The position numbers and the translations under genes are program-made. Shown piece after piece: positions 23,794 to 38,052 of a stretch of DNA of 64,000 nucleotides (positions are counted from its first letter, which is position 1; every line of letters begins with the position of its first letter). Source of the stretch: Larix kaempferi (Eukaryota > Streptophyta > Pinopsida > Pinales > Pinaceae); NCBI GenBank assembly GCA_027924585.1, contig BSBM01000123.1:19539001-19603000 (forward strand), in the 5' to 3' direction. The notes under the pieces are model-generated. The model was not told the origin of the DNA. It worked only from the letters and a program-made list of their open reading frames with translations, and did no database searches.

Positions 23794-26700
23794 GGCTCTA
23801 TGAACAGACCTTACAGGTCGCAACCCATTCTTGGTAAGTAAACATACATGATTCTACTCTATGATTACGAGGAACTTCATTTAACATTCACCTTCGACTG
23901 TAATGTTATTTATTTTCCTTTTTTCTTCTTGTATGGCATATGCTTCTACCTCGAAATAATTGTAAATGGTCAATTGTCATTGGGAAAATATTACAGGTAT
24001 GTTTTTGACATTCGGTTATGTATATATCTCACTAGAAATGATTTTCGACCATCGAGCTCAATCAGGATTTCTTCCTTAGATTTAGGTTAGATTTTTCTAT
24101 TTGTAAAGAATTATGGGTGTCAACCCTGAAGTAAACGCTGCCCACCGTGGCTTGGATATCTACTTGATATTCTTTGTTTATCTCTGGTCACTATTTTGTT
24201 TACATATTTAAGTATTTTGTAATGGGGAGCTCAATTCTCTTTGGATTTTGAATGCAAATTTGCAACGGTTAATTTTCATGATTTTGAATACAAATTTGCA
24301 ATGGTTAATTTCCTTATTTTAAATTGTTATTTTCCCAATTGGAATATTATTTAAGGCTTGCAATGATATTTAGTGTAATTTCACTTGGAGTGTTTATTAT
24401 TTTAATGGGTTTTTCTCTTTCAGGTTATTGGACCCATAATATCTATGTTTAATCATAATTGTGTTAATATCCCTCTTGGTTAAAACCATTGTTGAACGTA
24501 ACTCTCTAGATAACTTGTTGCTATCAAACAAAAATTGAGTGCACTCCAAGATTAATTCGACCCACATCGCTACATAATCCTGAATTGAATTTGTCGAACC
24601 ATGTAAGACCTCATATCTTTAAAGAGAACCCGAAGAAACAGTGAGTTTGTCAAACCTTGCTTCCTTATGTAAAAATATTAATTCCATCTATAGTCTGATT
24701 AGGAACAAGTTGGCCAACTCATTATGTTAATGGGAACATAGAATCCAATGTGAATTCTTGTAGTTTCCAAGTTGATCGAATAAGGATCAAGCTTTATCCT
24801 GATATTGATTGATTAAACCCTTAGGTGCCGAGTTAAATGACGAGGTTGGTAAACAAAATGAATCCTTTTTTATCTATCATCTGTTTGCTTGAAATCTAAG
24901 CTAATTGCATCCTAGGATTGTTACCCATGTACCCTGAGTTGTAACACAGTAGTTTATGGTGGGATTGAATAAATGTTGGCCAATGACCAATGGTTCGGCC
25001 TCTCAGGCCTGCATAAATTTATTAGGATTTTACGGAATTAAAAAAATAAAAATATTGTAGGCAGTTCTCTCGTATTCAATATTCAATTTGTTTGCATTAA
25101 TAACCATAATAAGCAAAGTTTAGGGTTTATTTCTCTATAATTTAAATGCAATAATAATAATTCCGTGCACTAAGACTTATGCTAGAATAAAATTCTATTA
25201 TTATTTTTGCATTCTTTCTTGTATCTTCTATTTAAAATTCTTACACATAAATTCCAATATAAACTGATATATAAATCTTAAACCAACTTATACATGAATG
25301 CAGTTTCCATATGCATTCTAATGACAACAATATGCTAATAGAACGTTCGTATATAAACATAAGATAACCATAATTTTTTTTCAATAAATAAACTCTTTAA
25401 ATTAAAGAGCATTTGAATTCTCTGTATACTCATATAAGGCTCCCGTTAAAATTAAACATTGTTGAATTAAAAATACAGAACTATCTCAGACACCTCCAAA
25501 CTCCAACTAGCAAGTGAAATATTTTTTTCTTTGTTTTTCTTTTCACAGAAAAATCCATGTTGTACCTATAATGTGGACCATGAATTATCTGACATGACTA
25601 CCTCCTCATTGCATGCAATTATACAGTCGTTGGATATGGGAGTAATTGAATCTCTGCATATTAATTAACAAAGGATTGGCGCAATTGTGATTAAATTGTA
25701 GACAATAACAACTCAGCATGGCCTTTCCTTCTATAATTGAATTTGTTATTAATTGACAATGAAAATGTGAATATCCTGCTCATACATTACTCTACCCCAT
25801 CGTATGTTTCACTGGAAGCAATTCCCTGCATTATATGCAAGAGCATCCCCTACTTCAGGAGTGTAGTTTTCCAACCATTTAATTACATCGAAGGCGTTTT
25901 TTAAGGGGTTGGTTCCTCTCACGGCTTTGTCTTCTGTCGATGCGTATGAGGAGCCACCCCCTATAATAACTATATTAAAAACAACATGTGTGTTTAGACT
26001 GAGCATTAAATAGATATGTTCCTACTGATTGTTGTGAAATAGCGTGCGACCTTTTTACATGGTTTGGCATTGCCAAGGATTCCGTTGTCATCCATTTGGT
26101 TGGTGCATATCAAGTAATCCATACTTTTTTGTTACAAGAGCAAGGTTACAATAAAGATAAACATCTCTCATGTGCATTCTTTATCCAAAGCAGGTAACTT
26201 TTTCTCTTTTAACTACAGATTTATATGCAAGTGCAGTAGGAGTAGGTACATTTTTTGTCTTTTAGCTATAGATCATATGCAAATGCAAGCGATTTAGAGA
26301 ATTAGGGTTTTATAAAAATGAATTTCTTCTATGTGTGTAGCCGACACGATAATGCTATGAGACCCGCCATAACTGCAACACTTAATCACATGAATTACAC
26401 CATTTATTATTTTAATAACTGCTCTAAAGTTGCACCATTATAATGGCATTTATTTAGGGTGTAGATGATGGCAAATAATCCGTCATTGATGGTAGTTGTT
26501 GTGTTGTATACGATGTCGATTTTAACGTGTGTCAAAACCACGAGAATAGGATGATTAGGAAACATATGTGATATATAAACTTACCCAATATATATTGCAT
26601 ATGTAAAATCCCAAACTACAAAATATTTGAATTTCTTCTTATGGCCAAGCAAGACCCACCACTGGTTCAAACACAATTTACCTCCCTAAGCTCAAACTTT

Positions 26701-29700
26701 GAAGCAGTCATCGGTAGATCTAGAAAGATCATGTACCTAAACCAAAATACTAAGCTGTGAGTCTTTCACATCAATAAATATTTTGATCCAATCCAATGGA
26801 AATGAACCAGATAATTATAAAACAAAATGCATTTTTTTATAATTTCTGGGTAAAATATGGTTATCATTGTTTATTTCAACAGGGATTCCTAGCTTCAACA
26901 ACATCCATGATGATTAACATGCATATTGGAGAGTGGAAAAACTATTTCTACTATATAATGTTATACCAGAGAGTGAAAATACTGTTTCTACTATCTAATG
27001 TTTCTAGATGATCAAGTGTAAAGCAGGGGGAACCATTTTAAAATTGGTGATCATGTAGAATTCATTATACAGATATACAAATCCGAGTTAGAATCCAAAA
27101 TAAAACGAGTCCATTTGATTAGGTTCCTCCCCGCTGAGATTGAGATTCTTAGAGAAGTGATTTGCATTGAAAAGATTGAACTGTATCAATTAAGGCTCAT
27201 TTTACCAATCTTAACCAATTTTCCCTCAAAATATCAACATTAATCTATTAGTATCATCTATTTAAATTAATTTATTTTTTTCAATAATGTTCAACTGGCT
27301 GTGTTGGTCTTCCATGATTATTGGATAAAGGAAGCTCGTGGGTTCAACCGATATGGGTTGCACTGTATAGTGTTTTCTTAATTTGTGGGTGAACGTTTAG
27401 GTACATAAAATAGTAGGCTCTTAAAGTGGTTGTCAACAACTGATTTATGATCATCCAAATGATGTGGGTGATCACATACCCAAATGCTTTTATGAATTAT
27501 TTTTTTTTCTTAAATGCCACTTCGCAATCATTTTTCCCATCTTATTTCAACACTGCTGGTAGAAATTTTAGGGACAAAAAGACATAAGTTCTTGGGATGT
27601 GGGTGGCATTGTATACTGTTTATGTAAAAACAAAACAAAAGAATAAGCTCTTCAAATGGTTTTTAGCAGGTGATTCATATAGTGTAGGGGATGTGGGGCG
27701 TTGTGTATGTTTTCATGAGTGTCTATTAAAGCAAACATTCCGAGCTCTTGGTGAAATTCATGCATTACACAATGGCCAAGGTTGTGGGGATTGTTAAATT
27801 GTTATCCTCAGATCACTGTGATTTTTGTATTTAAGTTTCAGTAAGAATATCCTACAGCAAGCTCGTAATTTTAGTAGTAGTATGTTTATCATCACCATTA
27901 CTTAGTTTTTATAATATTTGTATTTTCTTATACTAGTTACTATATTTTTCAAATATTATGCTAATAATGGATACCAAATATGTGGTGACTGAAATAAATT
28001 TTTTGATGGAATACTTGGATAAGAATGTGTGAGACAATTTCATGTGATATATTTAGCAGACTAAACTCGATATTTTCATATGGCGAAATACTATGTAGGA
28101 TATAGAGCCTACATGCATGAATGTGACGTAATTGGAATTGATTCAATATTTAAGAAATGAAATTTGAAAACAAAAATGGGATGGATAAGCATTTAATAAA
28201 TGTTGTATTGCATTATAAACCACTTGTCACTACTTCTGGAAGGTGCGTACTGATTTGGTTCTTTCTACTAAGATCATATAATTGAGACCACAAAATAAGT
28301 CATTGAACCGTAAATTTATGGAAAGCACATTTTTTATGTTTCCTTAAAGTTTCAGATCTTTAGGTTCAAGCTCTAATAATTATATTTAGATTCCTATCTT
28401 TTATAAAGGTTTGATTAAAATTTCAAGTTATTTTATTATATTCTTTCTAAAAGGTAAATATTTGAAGTAAAACAATGCTTGCATTCAACCTCTAAGAAGC
28501 TTATTTGTTTATTTAGTGTTTTTTTTCCTCTCAGAAGCAATTTCATAGATGCATGATCCCCAAGCGGCATCTCTCCTTTGTGTAAAATTCATCATTCTCT
28601 TCAAAATCCTTGTAGTTGTCAATGATAAACAACCTTCATCGAATTGAAGTAAATGTGGTAGCACTGGCAATGTTTTTCGTGTGAATGAAACAATCTCTGG
28701 TGATGTAGCAACAGTTGTGGCACCATTCAACAACAAAACTTCGTTGTGGAAAAATCAAAGAAAACCTGTTGTATGTGGCATATTTATTTGATTTGGTGTG
28801 ATTTTCTATTAGGATGGAGAATTAGGGTTTTAGTCCCTTTAACAATCCATAGCAATGTGGAACGGTAGAAAAACCCTAACCTTCACATTTCACAATTAGT
28901 CTCGTGAAAAATCCCACCGTAGTGTGATTTTATTCAGATGTAATGTAAAATCGTGGCCCATCACTTTATTGTTATCAACACAATTTAAATTATTAAATCG
29001 TGAGAACTTATCAATGTAAGTATAGAATCATAAATGTGCTCCAATGAAACTTATAATAAAATAACCATTATTATGAAGAATTAATAATGTGCCATAACTT
29101 TCATGTAAATAGTAAAAGTCTTTAAAAAAATGACTTAATATAATCTCTATTCAAACACTTCATCAAAATACATAAGAGCTTAAATTAAAGAAACACATGT
29201 GGTTTAGTTTAATCATCACATGGTTAGCCATGGATTCAACAATTTTATCCGCAATTAATATAGGTTAGTCTCTAGTTCTATCTCAACTATTTCAGTTTCT
29301 CAAGGATTGCTCTTAGCTAATGCACAAGTGTACAAACTGGTCCTTTATAGACCTTTTGTTTGAAGTTTGATATTTAAACCTCTTGGTTGTGATAGTCTCT
29401 ATTGATTCATTAAATGCATGAAAGTTAGGTAATAGTGGCATGCCACTTCCCTTGTTGAGGTTGGTGATGTCCTTGATAATGCTAGAATTTTTATTCTGTG
29501 TCCTCCATTGATGGATTTGGTATGTTAAATGTATTTCCACTTTGCTAAATTAATTGTTGTTTCTCATGGATATGTATGTTTATGTTTATGTGTATACTGT
29601 AAACCTACCCATTCCACGCCACTATGCAATTTGCATTAAATGCTTATTGCCACTTGGGAAAGCTTCGGTCTATCAAACAAACCAATGACGGTATGAAATG

Positions 29701-30070
29701 GAGTTTCTCTTCCTTCGGGTAATGGTAAAACCTTCGATTATCAAGATTGCGAGTTGTGGTTGTGATTAAGCTTATGTAGTTCCTGCAACCTTGAGTTGAA
29801 CCAACACTATTTTCTATGAACATTTTTTGTTTCGATTTATTTTCATGCATTGGGGTTTAATGGTCTTTTCTGAGTTCATTTTCACGAGCTTAACCTGACA
29901 ATGTTTTTCATTACATGTTACTTACAAGATCTATTTGAGATTTCCTCTCCATTCTAGGTCAACACTAGACTCAATATTGTATTATCGTTATATTCCTAGA
30001 GTTGTTTTGGGATATCGATCTAGGAAATACAGTAAATGGAACTTCCATTATGAAACAAGATGAAGCATAG

Positions 30071-30280
30071 GGTAAGATTTTGGGTTTATATGATTGGCAA
30101 TGATTAGTATTTCTGATATTTGAAATCTATGAGGGTTTTGTTTATTAATGTAAATATGGTTTGGCTTAAGCTTGGGGTAAGATTTTGGCTGTATATGATT
30201 GACAGTGATTAGTATTTCTGATATTTGAAATATGTGAGGGTTTCATTTGTTAATGTAAATATGGTTTGAATATTTTGCAA
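30071..30280. repeat. 105-bp tandem duplication
   Basis: GGTAAGATTTTGG...TGATTAGTATTTCTGATATT occurs at 30071 and again at 30176, with a few substitutions between copies. Confidence 0.85.
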
Positions 30281-32386
30281 GTGGGAATGTACCTGTTTTC
30301 TAAAAAAAGCAAGCGGAAAGGGGGCAGTGCATATTGTCCATATGATGAAGGCGACTATGCTAAAATCTACTGTGATTTTGACTCTCACATAATTCACATT
30401 CAAATAGTTTATTCCAACTAACGATGACCTTTCCATGAGATAAGACCCTCCAAATTTGGAAGCAGAAGTTGGATTTTTACAATGGAAGAAGCTAGAGGAT
30501 GACCTCACATATTCTAAGGCTGATGTTGTTTCTACTACTCTAGGTCCTCCTAGTCTGAAGTTGCTCCTACTTACGTGATAAGGGAAGGATGCAATCAACT
30601 TCCATGCTCGAGGAATTATTTTTTTAACAGAATAATTATGGCAGGGACTTGAAACTATGCTTCTATCTATCTTGTTAAATTTTGACCTTAACATCAAAAT
30701 TCTTGTATAGAATTTTGTTGCAAAACATCATGATACCTATTATATACTTTCTCCAATCTCTTTATAATACTATTTTAATATCATTCAAATATTTCTCATT
30801 GGAACTTTACTTTGTTAAAAAATATATATATTTTGTATAATAAAACCTTTATCTAAAGGTTTTTGGATAAACCAAATATAAACGGTAAAATTCAAAGTTC
30901 TCTCAAATTCAATGGGCGAATAAAAATTTTGTTAGCCAAATTTTATTTCCGCATACTATATATATATATATATATATAATTTTTCTTATAAACAAAAATT
31001 TAGTTAACGTTAACAAAACTTAACAAGAGGATGAGTATGAATGGAAATTGAATTTACAACTTATAGCTATATATATGACATGTCGAATTTGCTAGAAAAT
31101 TTATGAAATATGTTTTTCATGGAGTTGATATCTAACATTCTTTCAGAAGGATTAAGCATGATGTTGAATATAAGGTGTTATGTGTCCAAGGAGAAAGGGA
31201 TATAGTAGTTGAATTCACTTAGATAAAAAATTAAGAGTTGTATCAAAATTTACAACATCAACATCAATTAGCTCAAAGTGTTCATAAGCAGGGCCACAAG
31301 GACCATTCCACTAACAGAGGATTATACGGTATTACTGCTAAGGTAAGTATGTGGGGTGTGTCAGAAAATAAAGGCATATGGAAAGAGTTTTGAGTGAGCT
31401 ACTATGGACCCAACCAAGACTTGAATAGATAACAAGTTGGAGGCCAGCTCTAGCAACTTTTCCCTAAAAATAGTCATGGATGCCTAGGATTCTCTTAGTC
31501 CATCAAATTGAGACTCTAATTCCTCATTTATAGATAAAGTTAGTCCCTAGCTCGATTTTTGGTCAAATTATTTTTCTCTTTGATGTTCCTTAACCCCTAA
31601 AATCACAACACAACTAGGCATACAAAGATTATAGTGCATAAAACTAGAGATTACCTTATAGAATACCAGATACAAAGACAATTGAAATGAAAAGATGCAA
31701 AACATACCCTTTTATTATGATAATCCAATAGGAAGCAATGTTCACTTTCCTCTTAAAGTGTGGTGACCTTTCACCCGAGCAAAGATCCAATACTTGACAA
31801 AACCAATCCATAGCCTCCTAACTCTTTACATATGTTTTCAATAACCAAAACTATAACTATTTATGGTGCCATCATTAATGATTACCAACTACCTAGTGGT
31901 TCTTAATTAACAAACATATCCTTTTTACATTAATTAATTATCCACTACTATCTAATGGGCCTTATTTAAAGGAGTTGGATGCATACATTAATTAGAAACT
32001 CCTATGTCGCTTACAGTAGGGAGGTTGGTGTAATGTCCCTCAAAATACACCCTATTTTTTTTTCTTAAGGGTCCTCACATTGTCGTAGTACACATAATTA
32101 TGTAAATTAACTTCAGCACTGATTAACTGGTTGACATTATCCTTGTAATCATGCAAATTAGCTTCAACACTGATAAATTGTTCGATGTTCTTCTTGTTTA
32201 TATCCTGATAATTTCACTTCCATCCAAATAATTATATTCGCTCACTTATTGAATTGAGCATAGTATTATGATAACATCATAATAATAGTTACTAACATTC
32301 TTGACATATAATCAATCGCTTCTATATCAACAAGAAGATAAGGGCATGTGCAAGCTAATGAGGGTCACTTTTGGCGCGTTAGATGC

Positions 32387-32722
32387 AATAGAAAACTGAA
32401 AAATCAGGCATCCCTACTTACTTGGTTTTTTTTAGATACTTACGCAAGATATCTTGCATCGAGTAAAAAAGATGAAATGTAGGAAATTGAGTCACGTTTC
32501 TGAATATATAAGTTTTAAGTATTAAAAATTTACATAACTATGTCAAATTTACATAATAGAAAACTGAAAAATCAAGCATCCCTAAACTTACTTGGTTTTT
32601 TTTAGATACTTACACAAGATATCTTGCATCGAGTAAAAAATATGAAACGTAGGAAATTGAGTCACGTTTCTAAATATATAAGTTCTAAGTATTGAAAATT
32701 TACATAACTATGTCAAATTTCA
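32387..32722. repeat. 168-bp tandem duplication
   Basis: Two adjacent copies start with AATAGAAAACTGAAAAATCA at 32387 and 32555 and share ACAAGATATCTTGCATCGAG-type sequence. They differ at only a few positions. Each includes the short palindrome CAAGATATCTTG. Confidence 0.88.
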
Positions 32723-34683
32723 ATTTTTCTAACAGACATTTTTTATTTTTTTGGGAAATGACAAGGTATATGTTTTTGTGGGTGGAGTCTTTCAGTGCTT
32801 AAATGATGGTTTTGGGCTACAAAAATTGGTAGACATGTATAGAAACCATATCACTAGTGCAACACTATTTTTCGAAAATTAAATGTTTAATTTTTTTTTA
32901 ATTATGTAAGTGATCAAACCTAGAGAACGGTATGTCAAATGTGGGTGCAGCCTTTGAAGGTCTTAATGCAGTTATTTCGACTTGGAATTTTTAGAGCATG
33001 TAGAGGTCGGTGTCTACTAGTGCAGCATACAATTTTTTAAAAAAATGGTTGTGAAATGAAAAAGTTACGGAATAAACACTAACAATATGTTTTTTGACTT
33101 AAGGAGTGATGACACAAGAAAATTAGGAAATAAATACAAAATCTCAATAATTTTTTTTTTTAAATTACATATTTGGAATCTACATAAAAAATTCTATCTA
33201 TGCCTAAAATTTCGTCAATAATGGTCATGTATGTGATGCTGTAGAGAGCGGTGAAAAATAGGCATATTGAGAAAAATGGTGGAAATGTCTAATTCGCTAT
33301 GGTTCAGTAAATTCCATAGCACAGGTTTGGTAAGTCCGAACCAACCACATAGGAATGTGGCTGACACGTGGGAGCGGGAGGAGTGGGTGATTAGGTTCTC
33401 AGGAACCCGCATGCGTTATATTTAAATTCAAATAACACGCACGCGTTATAGTTAAATACAAATATTTTGGTTGGCGCGCTTAATGTTAGACGAAACACGA
33501 GTGCGTTTCTTCTATACAAAAGACGCGAGCGTTTTGTATATACATAATGTGCTTAATGAAATTTAATGTAATCCTCTGAGATTAGTGGTTGAATTTCAGG
33601 AAGCTTCTACAAGTCTGTGGTTCGAATCTCAGCTCCATTCATTGATTTCTAGTGTTGTAATGTTCAGTAGAAATGGAGAGAATTTTTTGTAATGATATGA
33701 GGAGCATATTGGCCCATATATGATGTAATAACAGTGAAATTCATCCTCTTATATCATTCATCTTGAATAAAATTACAGAAATCTGATTTCTTCTCCAATT
33801 TGTGCACCCCTTCCAGATTTAGCTAGAATTTGACTAGCTTTCAATGAATGATTCATAAATCAATGAGTAAAGGTCCAAATGAAGTCATTACTATTCTTGT
33901 AGTTATATAACATATCATATGTCATGATACAACCTCTGTTTCAGAAATTCTATTGCATTTGAGCATTGTTTGGGAATCCAAAAGTCGAACTAGTTGAGCT
34001 GTCTTAAATTGCCATTTCACTAGATTTGTTATAATAATTGACTAGATATGAATATAAATTTATGAGATTATATTTAATGATTATATGACTGTAAATTAAT
34101 GATTATTAACCTCTCTGATGTTTGCAACAACCTTCTTCAACCCTCAGTCAAGTTTCCTACCCATACTAGTTTGTATATGCTGAGAACCCCAGGAGCATTG
34201 GAGTAGAGTTCAGTTGAGATTTTCTTGAAAAATAAATGGTCTTAGTACATTGTACAGAGGTATAAAATCATATCAGAACCTTCCATCCATCCATAGCCTT
34301 TGATCTTTCCCATCTCCAACAATTCTAGCTTCCACAATCATTGTTTTAGTCAATTTAGAGAAGTCTTGAGTTTTTGTGCCACAATCCTAAGTTGGTACAT
34401 TAAATTATACCAATAGATCCAATGGTTTCCCCCAAAACCATAAATAAAACTACTATGTTACTAATATGACCCATAAATTGGCATGGATATTCCACTAGAA
34501 CAGTTCATCACAATGGATCTTAAAACTTACTTATTTTTATGAGCTTATTTCCATAAAATTCTAAATAATTGGAATTGTAAGAGAAATCACTAGAGGAAAT
34601 TAATACACAATGCACACAAATAACACAAGATTTACCCTAGGAAAACCCACTATGGGGGAAAACTCAACCAACAATGAGGACTA

Positions 34684-35316
34684 TGTGAAAATTTGAGCAC
34701 AGTTTGCATCTATTTCACAGAAAATCCTCACAATGAATTTACAAGAATGCATAGAAGAGAGAAAATTTGAGCAGAATCACATGAGAAAGAAAACTCAATT
34801 GAGTAAAAATTCATCATTAATATTATTGAATAATAAGAGTACAATAAATAATACACCTCATGAGAGAAAATCAAATGCACTAAAGGAAATTCGAAAAGCT
34901 CCCAGAAAAGAAAACTTATAATAGACTAAATCCCTAATCTAGTCAAGTATCTATATCCAACTCATAGCAAGTGGTCACGAATGGGAAAGTAAAAGCTTTA
35001 TGGACCATGAGTGACATAAAATAAGATAAAGAGTATCTTTATGGAGAAAAGGATGGAAGTGGTGTAAGGAAAAAAGTAGCAAGCTTGCCAAAATGGATCC
35101 TAGTGCAACTTCCTTATCCTAATGTCTCTGAAAAACAGTACAAAAGAATCATAATAGAATGGTGGGTGATCCAATAGTCTAAAGTTGGAAAAAGTGGACA
35201 ACTATGGTATAGACTATTGAGTTTGGTAGCCTAACACATGGAACATCATATCTAATCACCTAGGAACTTAGTGAAAGTTGTTTAACCTATGGTATAGATG
35301 GATTTATGTTCCAACA
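34684..35316 (-). repeat. 3' LTR (minus-strand sense), copy 1
   Basis: 633 bp bounded by TG...CA, flanked on the left by GACTA. It lacks a ~60-bp segment (TATATCAGAAAA... region) that its partner LTR at 36654 retains. Confidence 0.8.
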
Positions 35317-35889
35317 CCACCATTTAAGTCTGACTTAGAGTGAGTAAAATATGATTAGGGCCCAAGCAACAAAGGATTATGGTCACTCAATTACAATTAT
35401 TATTTGTCCATGTAAATTGAGGAAACAGGGAAAACCTCATGGGAACAAAACCCTCCCTAAAAAATGGACATGTGCACACCAAAACTTAATTCTGATCCAA
35501 ACTCAAGTAGGTGTGATGCTTGATTTGATGTCTAGAGGTATCTTCCTCTTTGGCAGAAAAGGATCATGCTCCGAAAACATGTGCTTGAATTCTCCACCAA
35601 TGGATGCAAGTGAATATGGATGCTCTTTGAACCAAACTTGATTAGAACAAATCCATGAATGTGTAGACCATTTTGGAACTTGAATTTTGAACCACATGAG
35701 GCAAGATCATCTCCAATCATATATTATTTCTCTTGAAACTTGGAATTCTGATCATTGGAAGTTAAATCAGCTCCAAGAATTGATAGATGGTTCCTTGAGA
35801 TCTCTTTTGAACTAGCAGGGGTGAGATCAAAACCAAAATCACCAAAATATGCATGAGACTTGAACCCAAAATAATGGTAGTTTCAGGTC

Positions 35890-36590
35890 CATCTTCAGTA
35901 AACCGCTGAGAATCGGTGCTAGCAATCAGGTAGAAGTACATAGGAAGCATGCAATCAAGGAGGGCGAATGCATCACTTCCAAATTCTTATCTATCTTCCA
36001 AAACATTTAGTAGATCACCATTCTGCACACCAGTAGACTCATGTGAAAGAGAGGAATAAAATTCCTCTTCAGCTTCTAGAGCATGAATTGGCTTATCTTG
36101 CTCATAATTCAAAATAGAATACTCATAGGAGAACATGAGAGAGAGATGGAAGTATTCATGTTCAACAACTATATGCATTGAAGAAATTTTTGTAATTTCT
36201 TCTTCTTTACTTTGAAAAAATTATTTAGAGAGAGTTGATGCCAAGACATTGAGAGAGAGAACAAATGAGGAGGTTTCCATAGGCTCGCTCCATGCACCAA
36301 TCTTCTACTTATCTAGAGCCCTGTCCAAGTTGGACTATAGCCCAAAGGATAGTCTGCAAAACCAATGAGGTAGTGCATATTTGGAGACATGGCCAAGCAC
36401 ATAGCTAGGAATGCACTTCCACGGTCATTTAGCCATTCATTCTTCTCTTCAAAGGACTCAGGTTCGCTCACAACACTAATAGACACATCATAGAGACATT
36501 ATCTCTTGAGAGATTCAATCATCTTTGGCTTCCACTCAACATAATTGAATGGAGTAAGAGAAGGAATTGATTTCGAATCCATGAAGTTGT
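35890..36590 (-). pseudogene. Gag-like remnant of LTR element, copy 1
   Basis: Minus-strand remnants parallel the better preserved copy-2 gag frame: HEYFHLSLMFSYEYSILNYE, then EDKPIHALEAEEEF-like sequence and HESTGVQNGDLLNVLEDR. Frameshifts and stops break it more than in copy 2. No zinc knuckle or enzyme domain is present. Confidence 0.55.
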
Positions 36591-36653
36591 TGTACCTGCA
36601 CAAAATACTTGCAAAAAACAATTAGGAGGAAAACTTTGTATGCTCAGATACCA

Positions 36654-37346
36654 TGTGAAAATTTGAGCATAGTTTGGATCTAGTTCACAAAAAAATCCTC
36701 ACAATGAATTTACAAGAATGTATAGAAGAGAGAAAATTTGAGCAGAGTCACATGAGAAAGAATACTCAATTGATTAAAACTCTATCATTAATATAATTGA
36801 ACAATAAGAGTACAATAAATAATACACCTCATGAGAGAAAATCGAATGCACTAAAGGCAATTCGAAAAGCTCACAAAAAAGCAAGCTTATATAGACTAAA
36901 TCCCCAATCTAGGAAAGTATCTATATCCAACTCATAGCAGGTGGTCAAAAATGGGAAAGTAAAGGCTTTATGGACCATGAGTGACATAAAATTAGCTAAA
37001 GAGTGGATTTATGGAGAAAGAGATGGAAGTGTTGTAAGGAAAAAAGTAGAAAGCTTGCCAAAATGGATCCTAGTGCAACTTCCTTATCCTAATCTTTCTG
37101 AAGAACAGTAAAAAGTTGTCTTTATATCAGAAAAGAAAGAATAAAGCAGGAAATGCACTCTAGGATGTAAAAGCAGGATCGTAATAGAATGGTGGGTGCT
37201 CCAATTGTCTAAAGTTGGAAAAAGTGGAAAACTATGGTCTAGACTATTGACTTTGGTATCCTAACACATGAAACATCATATCTAATGACCTAGGAACTTA
37301 ATGAAAGGGTTTTAACTTATGGTCTAGATGGATTTATGTTCCAACG
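36654..37346 (-). repeat. 5' LTR (minus-strand sense), copy 1
   Basis: 693 bp. The outer end is CCAACG instead of CCAACA, a single-base decay of the terminal dinucleotide. It is followed by the target duplication GACTA. Confidence 0.8.
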
Positions 37347-38052
37347 GACTATGCCTTTCTCTTTTATATAAAACAAAAATACCTACAAGGAAATGGTTCT
37401 CTTCGTGGAGTTACCTATAAGTTTGTGACCATAATGGCTACTACAGGATCTCCTATCTCGCATGTTCTACTCTAATATCCATTCCCATGTTATTGCTCAA
37501 CTATGGAGTAATACACTAACATTAAAAAATAGAACCCCTTCTTCTTCTAACAAATCAATATTTAACATAGACTAATAGCCGTCTAGGGTTAATTTTAGGG
37601 TAATTTCATGCCTTGATCCCTAATTAGGGCTAGGGTTTTGGACATCCTAGAATGTGCTTTAAATTCCACACATGACTAGATTTGCATGTGTGAGAAATGA
37701 GAGCTAACATGGAATCGACTCGGTACCATGGTGGTCAATTGGATAGGTCAACTTGCGAGAGGCATAACCTCTTCATACGAACTTTGTTTGAGGATACTCT
37801 TGGACCATTAGAAAGGTATTAGAGGGTATAATCACATGAAGTGCACAGCAAATAGATCGACTTTTTTACCCCAAAAAACATCAGTTAGGCCCTCAAACAG
37901 AGCCTGAGAGTTATGGTCCTGAAATCTACAAAATGAGACATGCCCTATAATGGGCCCTATAAGTCAATTCATCCAATCTTTCGATCTCAAAAGTACAAAA
38001 ATAGATGAAAAATTATATATTGATCTATTTTGGATCATTAAGAGCTAGGATC

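Larger units (their letters stand above)
23799..34414. other. AT-rich intergenic DNA, no gene recognised
   Basis: About 10.6 kb of AT-rich DNA with only short open frames lacking recognised domains. The minus-strand frame at 25809-26006 has a non-repetitive composition but no family I can name. It contains a 43-bp duplication near 24250-24330 (ATTTGCAA(C/T)GGTTAATTT), a TA run near 30958-30979, two tandem duplications listed separately, and a CpG-rich patch at about 33405-33540. A B-box-like GGTTCGAATCT near 33622 may mark an old SINE. Confidence 0.5.
34684..37346 (-). mobile_element. Non-autonomous gag-only LTR element, copy 1
   Basis: Oriented on the minus strand. LTRs at 34684-35316 and 36654-37346 begin (plus-strand view) TGTGAAAATTTGAGC and end TTATGTTCCAAC(A/G). 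The target duplication GACTA lies at 34679-34683 and 37347-37351. On the minus strand a primer site TGGTATCTGAGC (36653-36642) abuts the LTR. The ~1.34-kb interior has only a decayed gag-like frame and no protease, RT or integrase. The left LTR is shorter by about 60 bp owing to a deletion near 35144. This organisation fits TR-GAG-type or LARD elements that rely on enzymes supplied in trans. Confidence 0.8.

Noticed and set aside
25809-26006. Minus-strand 65-codon frame with protein-like composition (NAFDVIKWLENYTPEVGDAL)
   Set aside because: It could be an old exon, but there is no recognisable family, no partner exon and no second line of evidence, so it is not listed as a gene.
28509-28736. 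Minus-strand 75-codon frame
   Set aside because: No domain recognised, AT-rich surroundings, no splice-compatible neighbours; weak similarity to 29.3-29.5 kb looks like diverged repeat.
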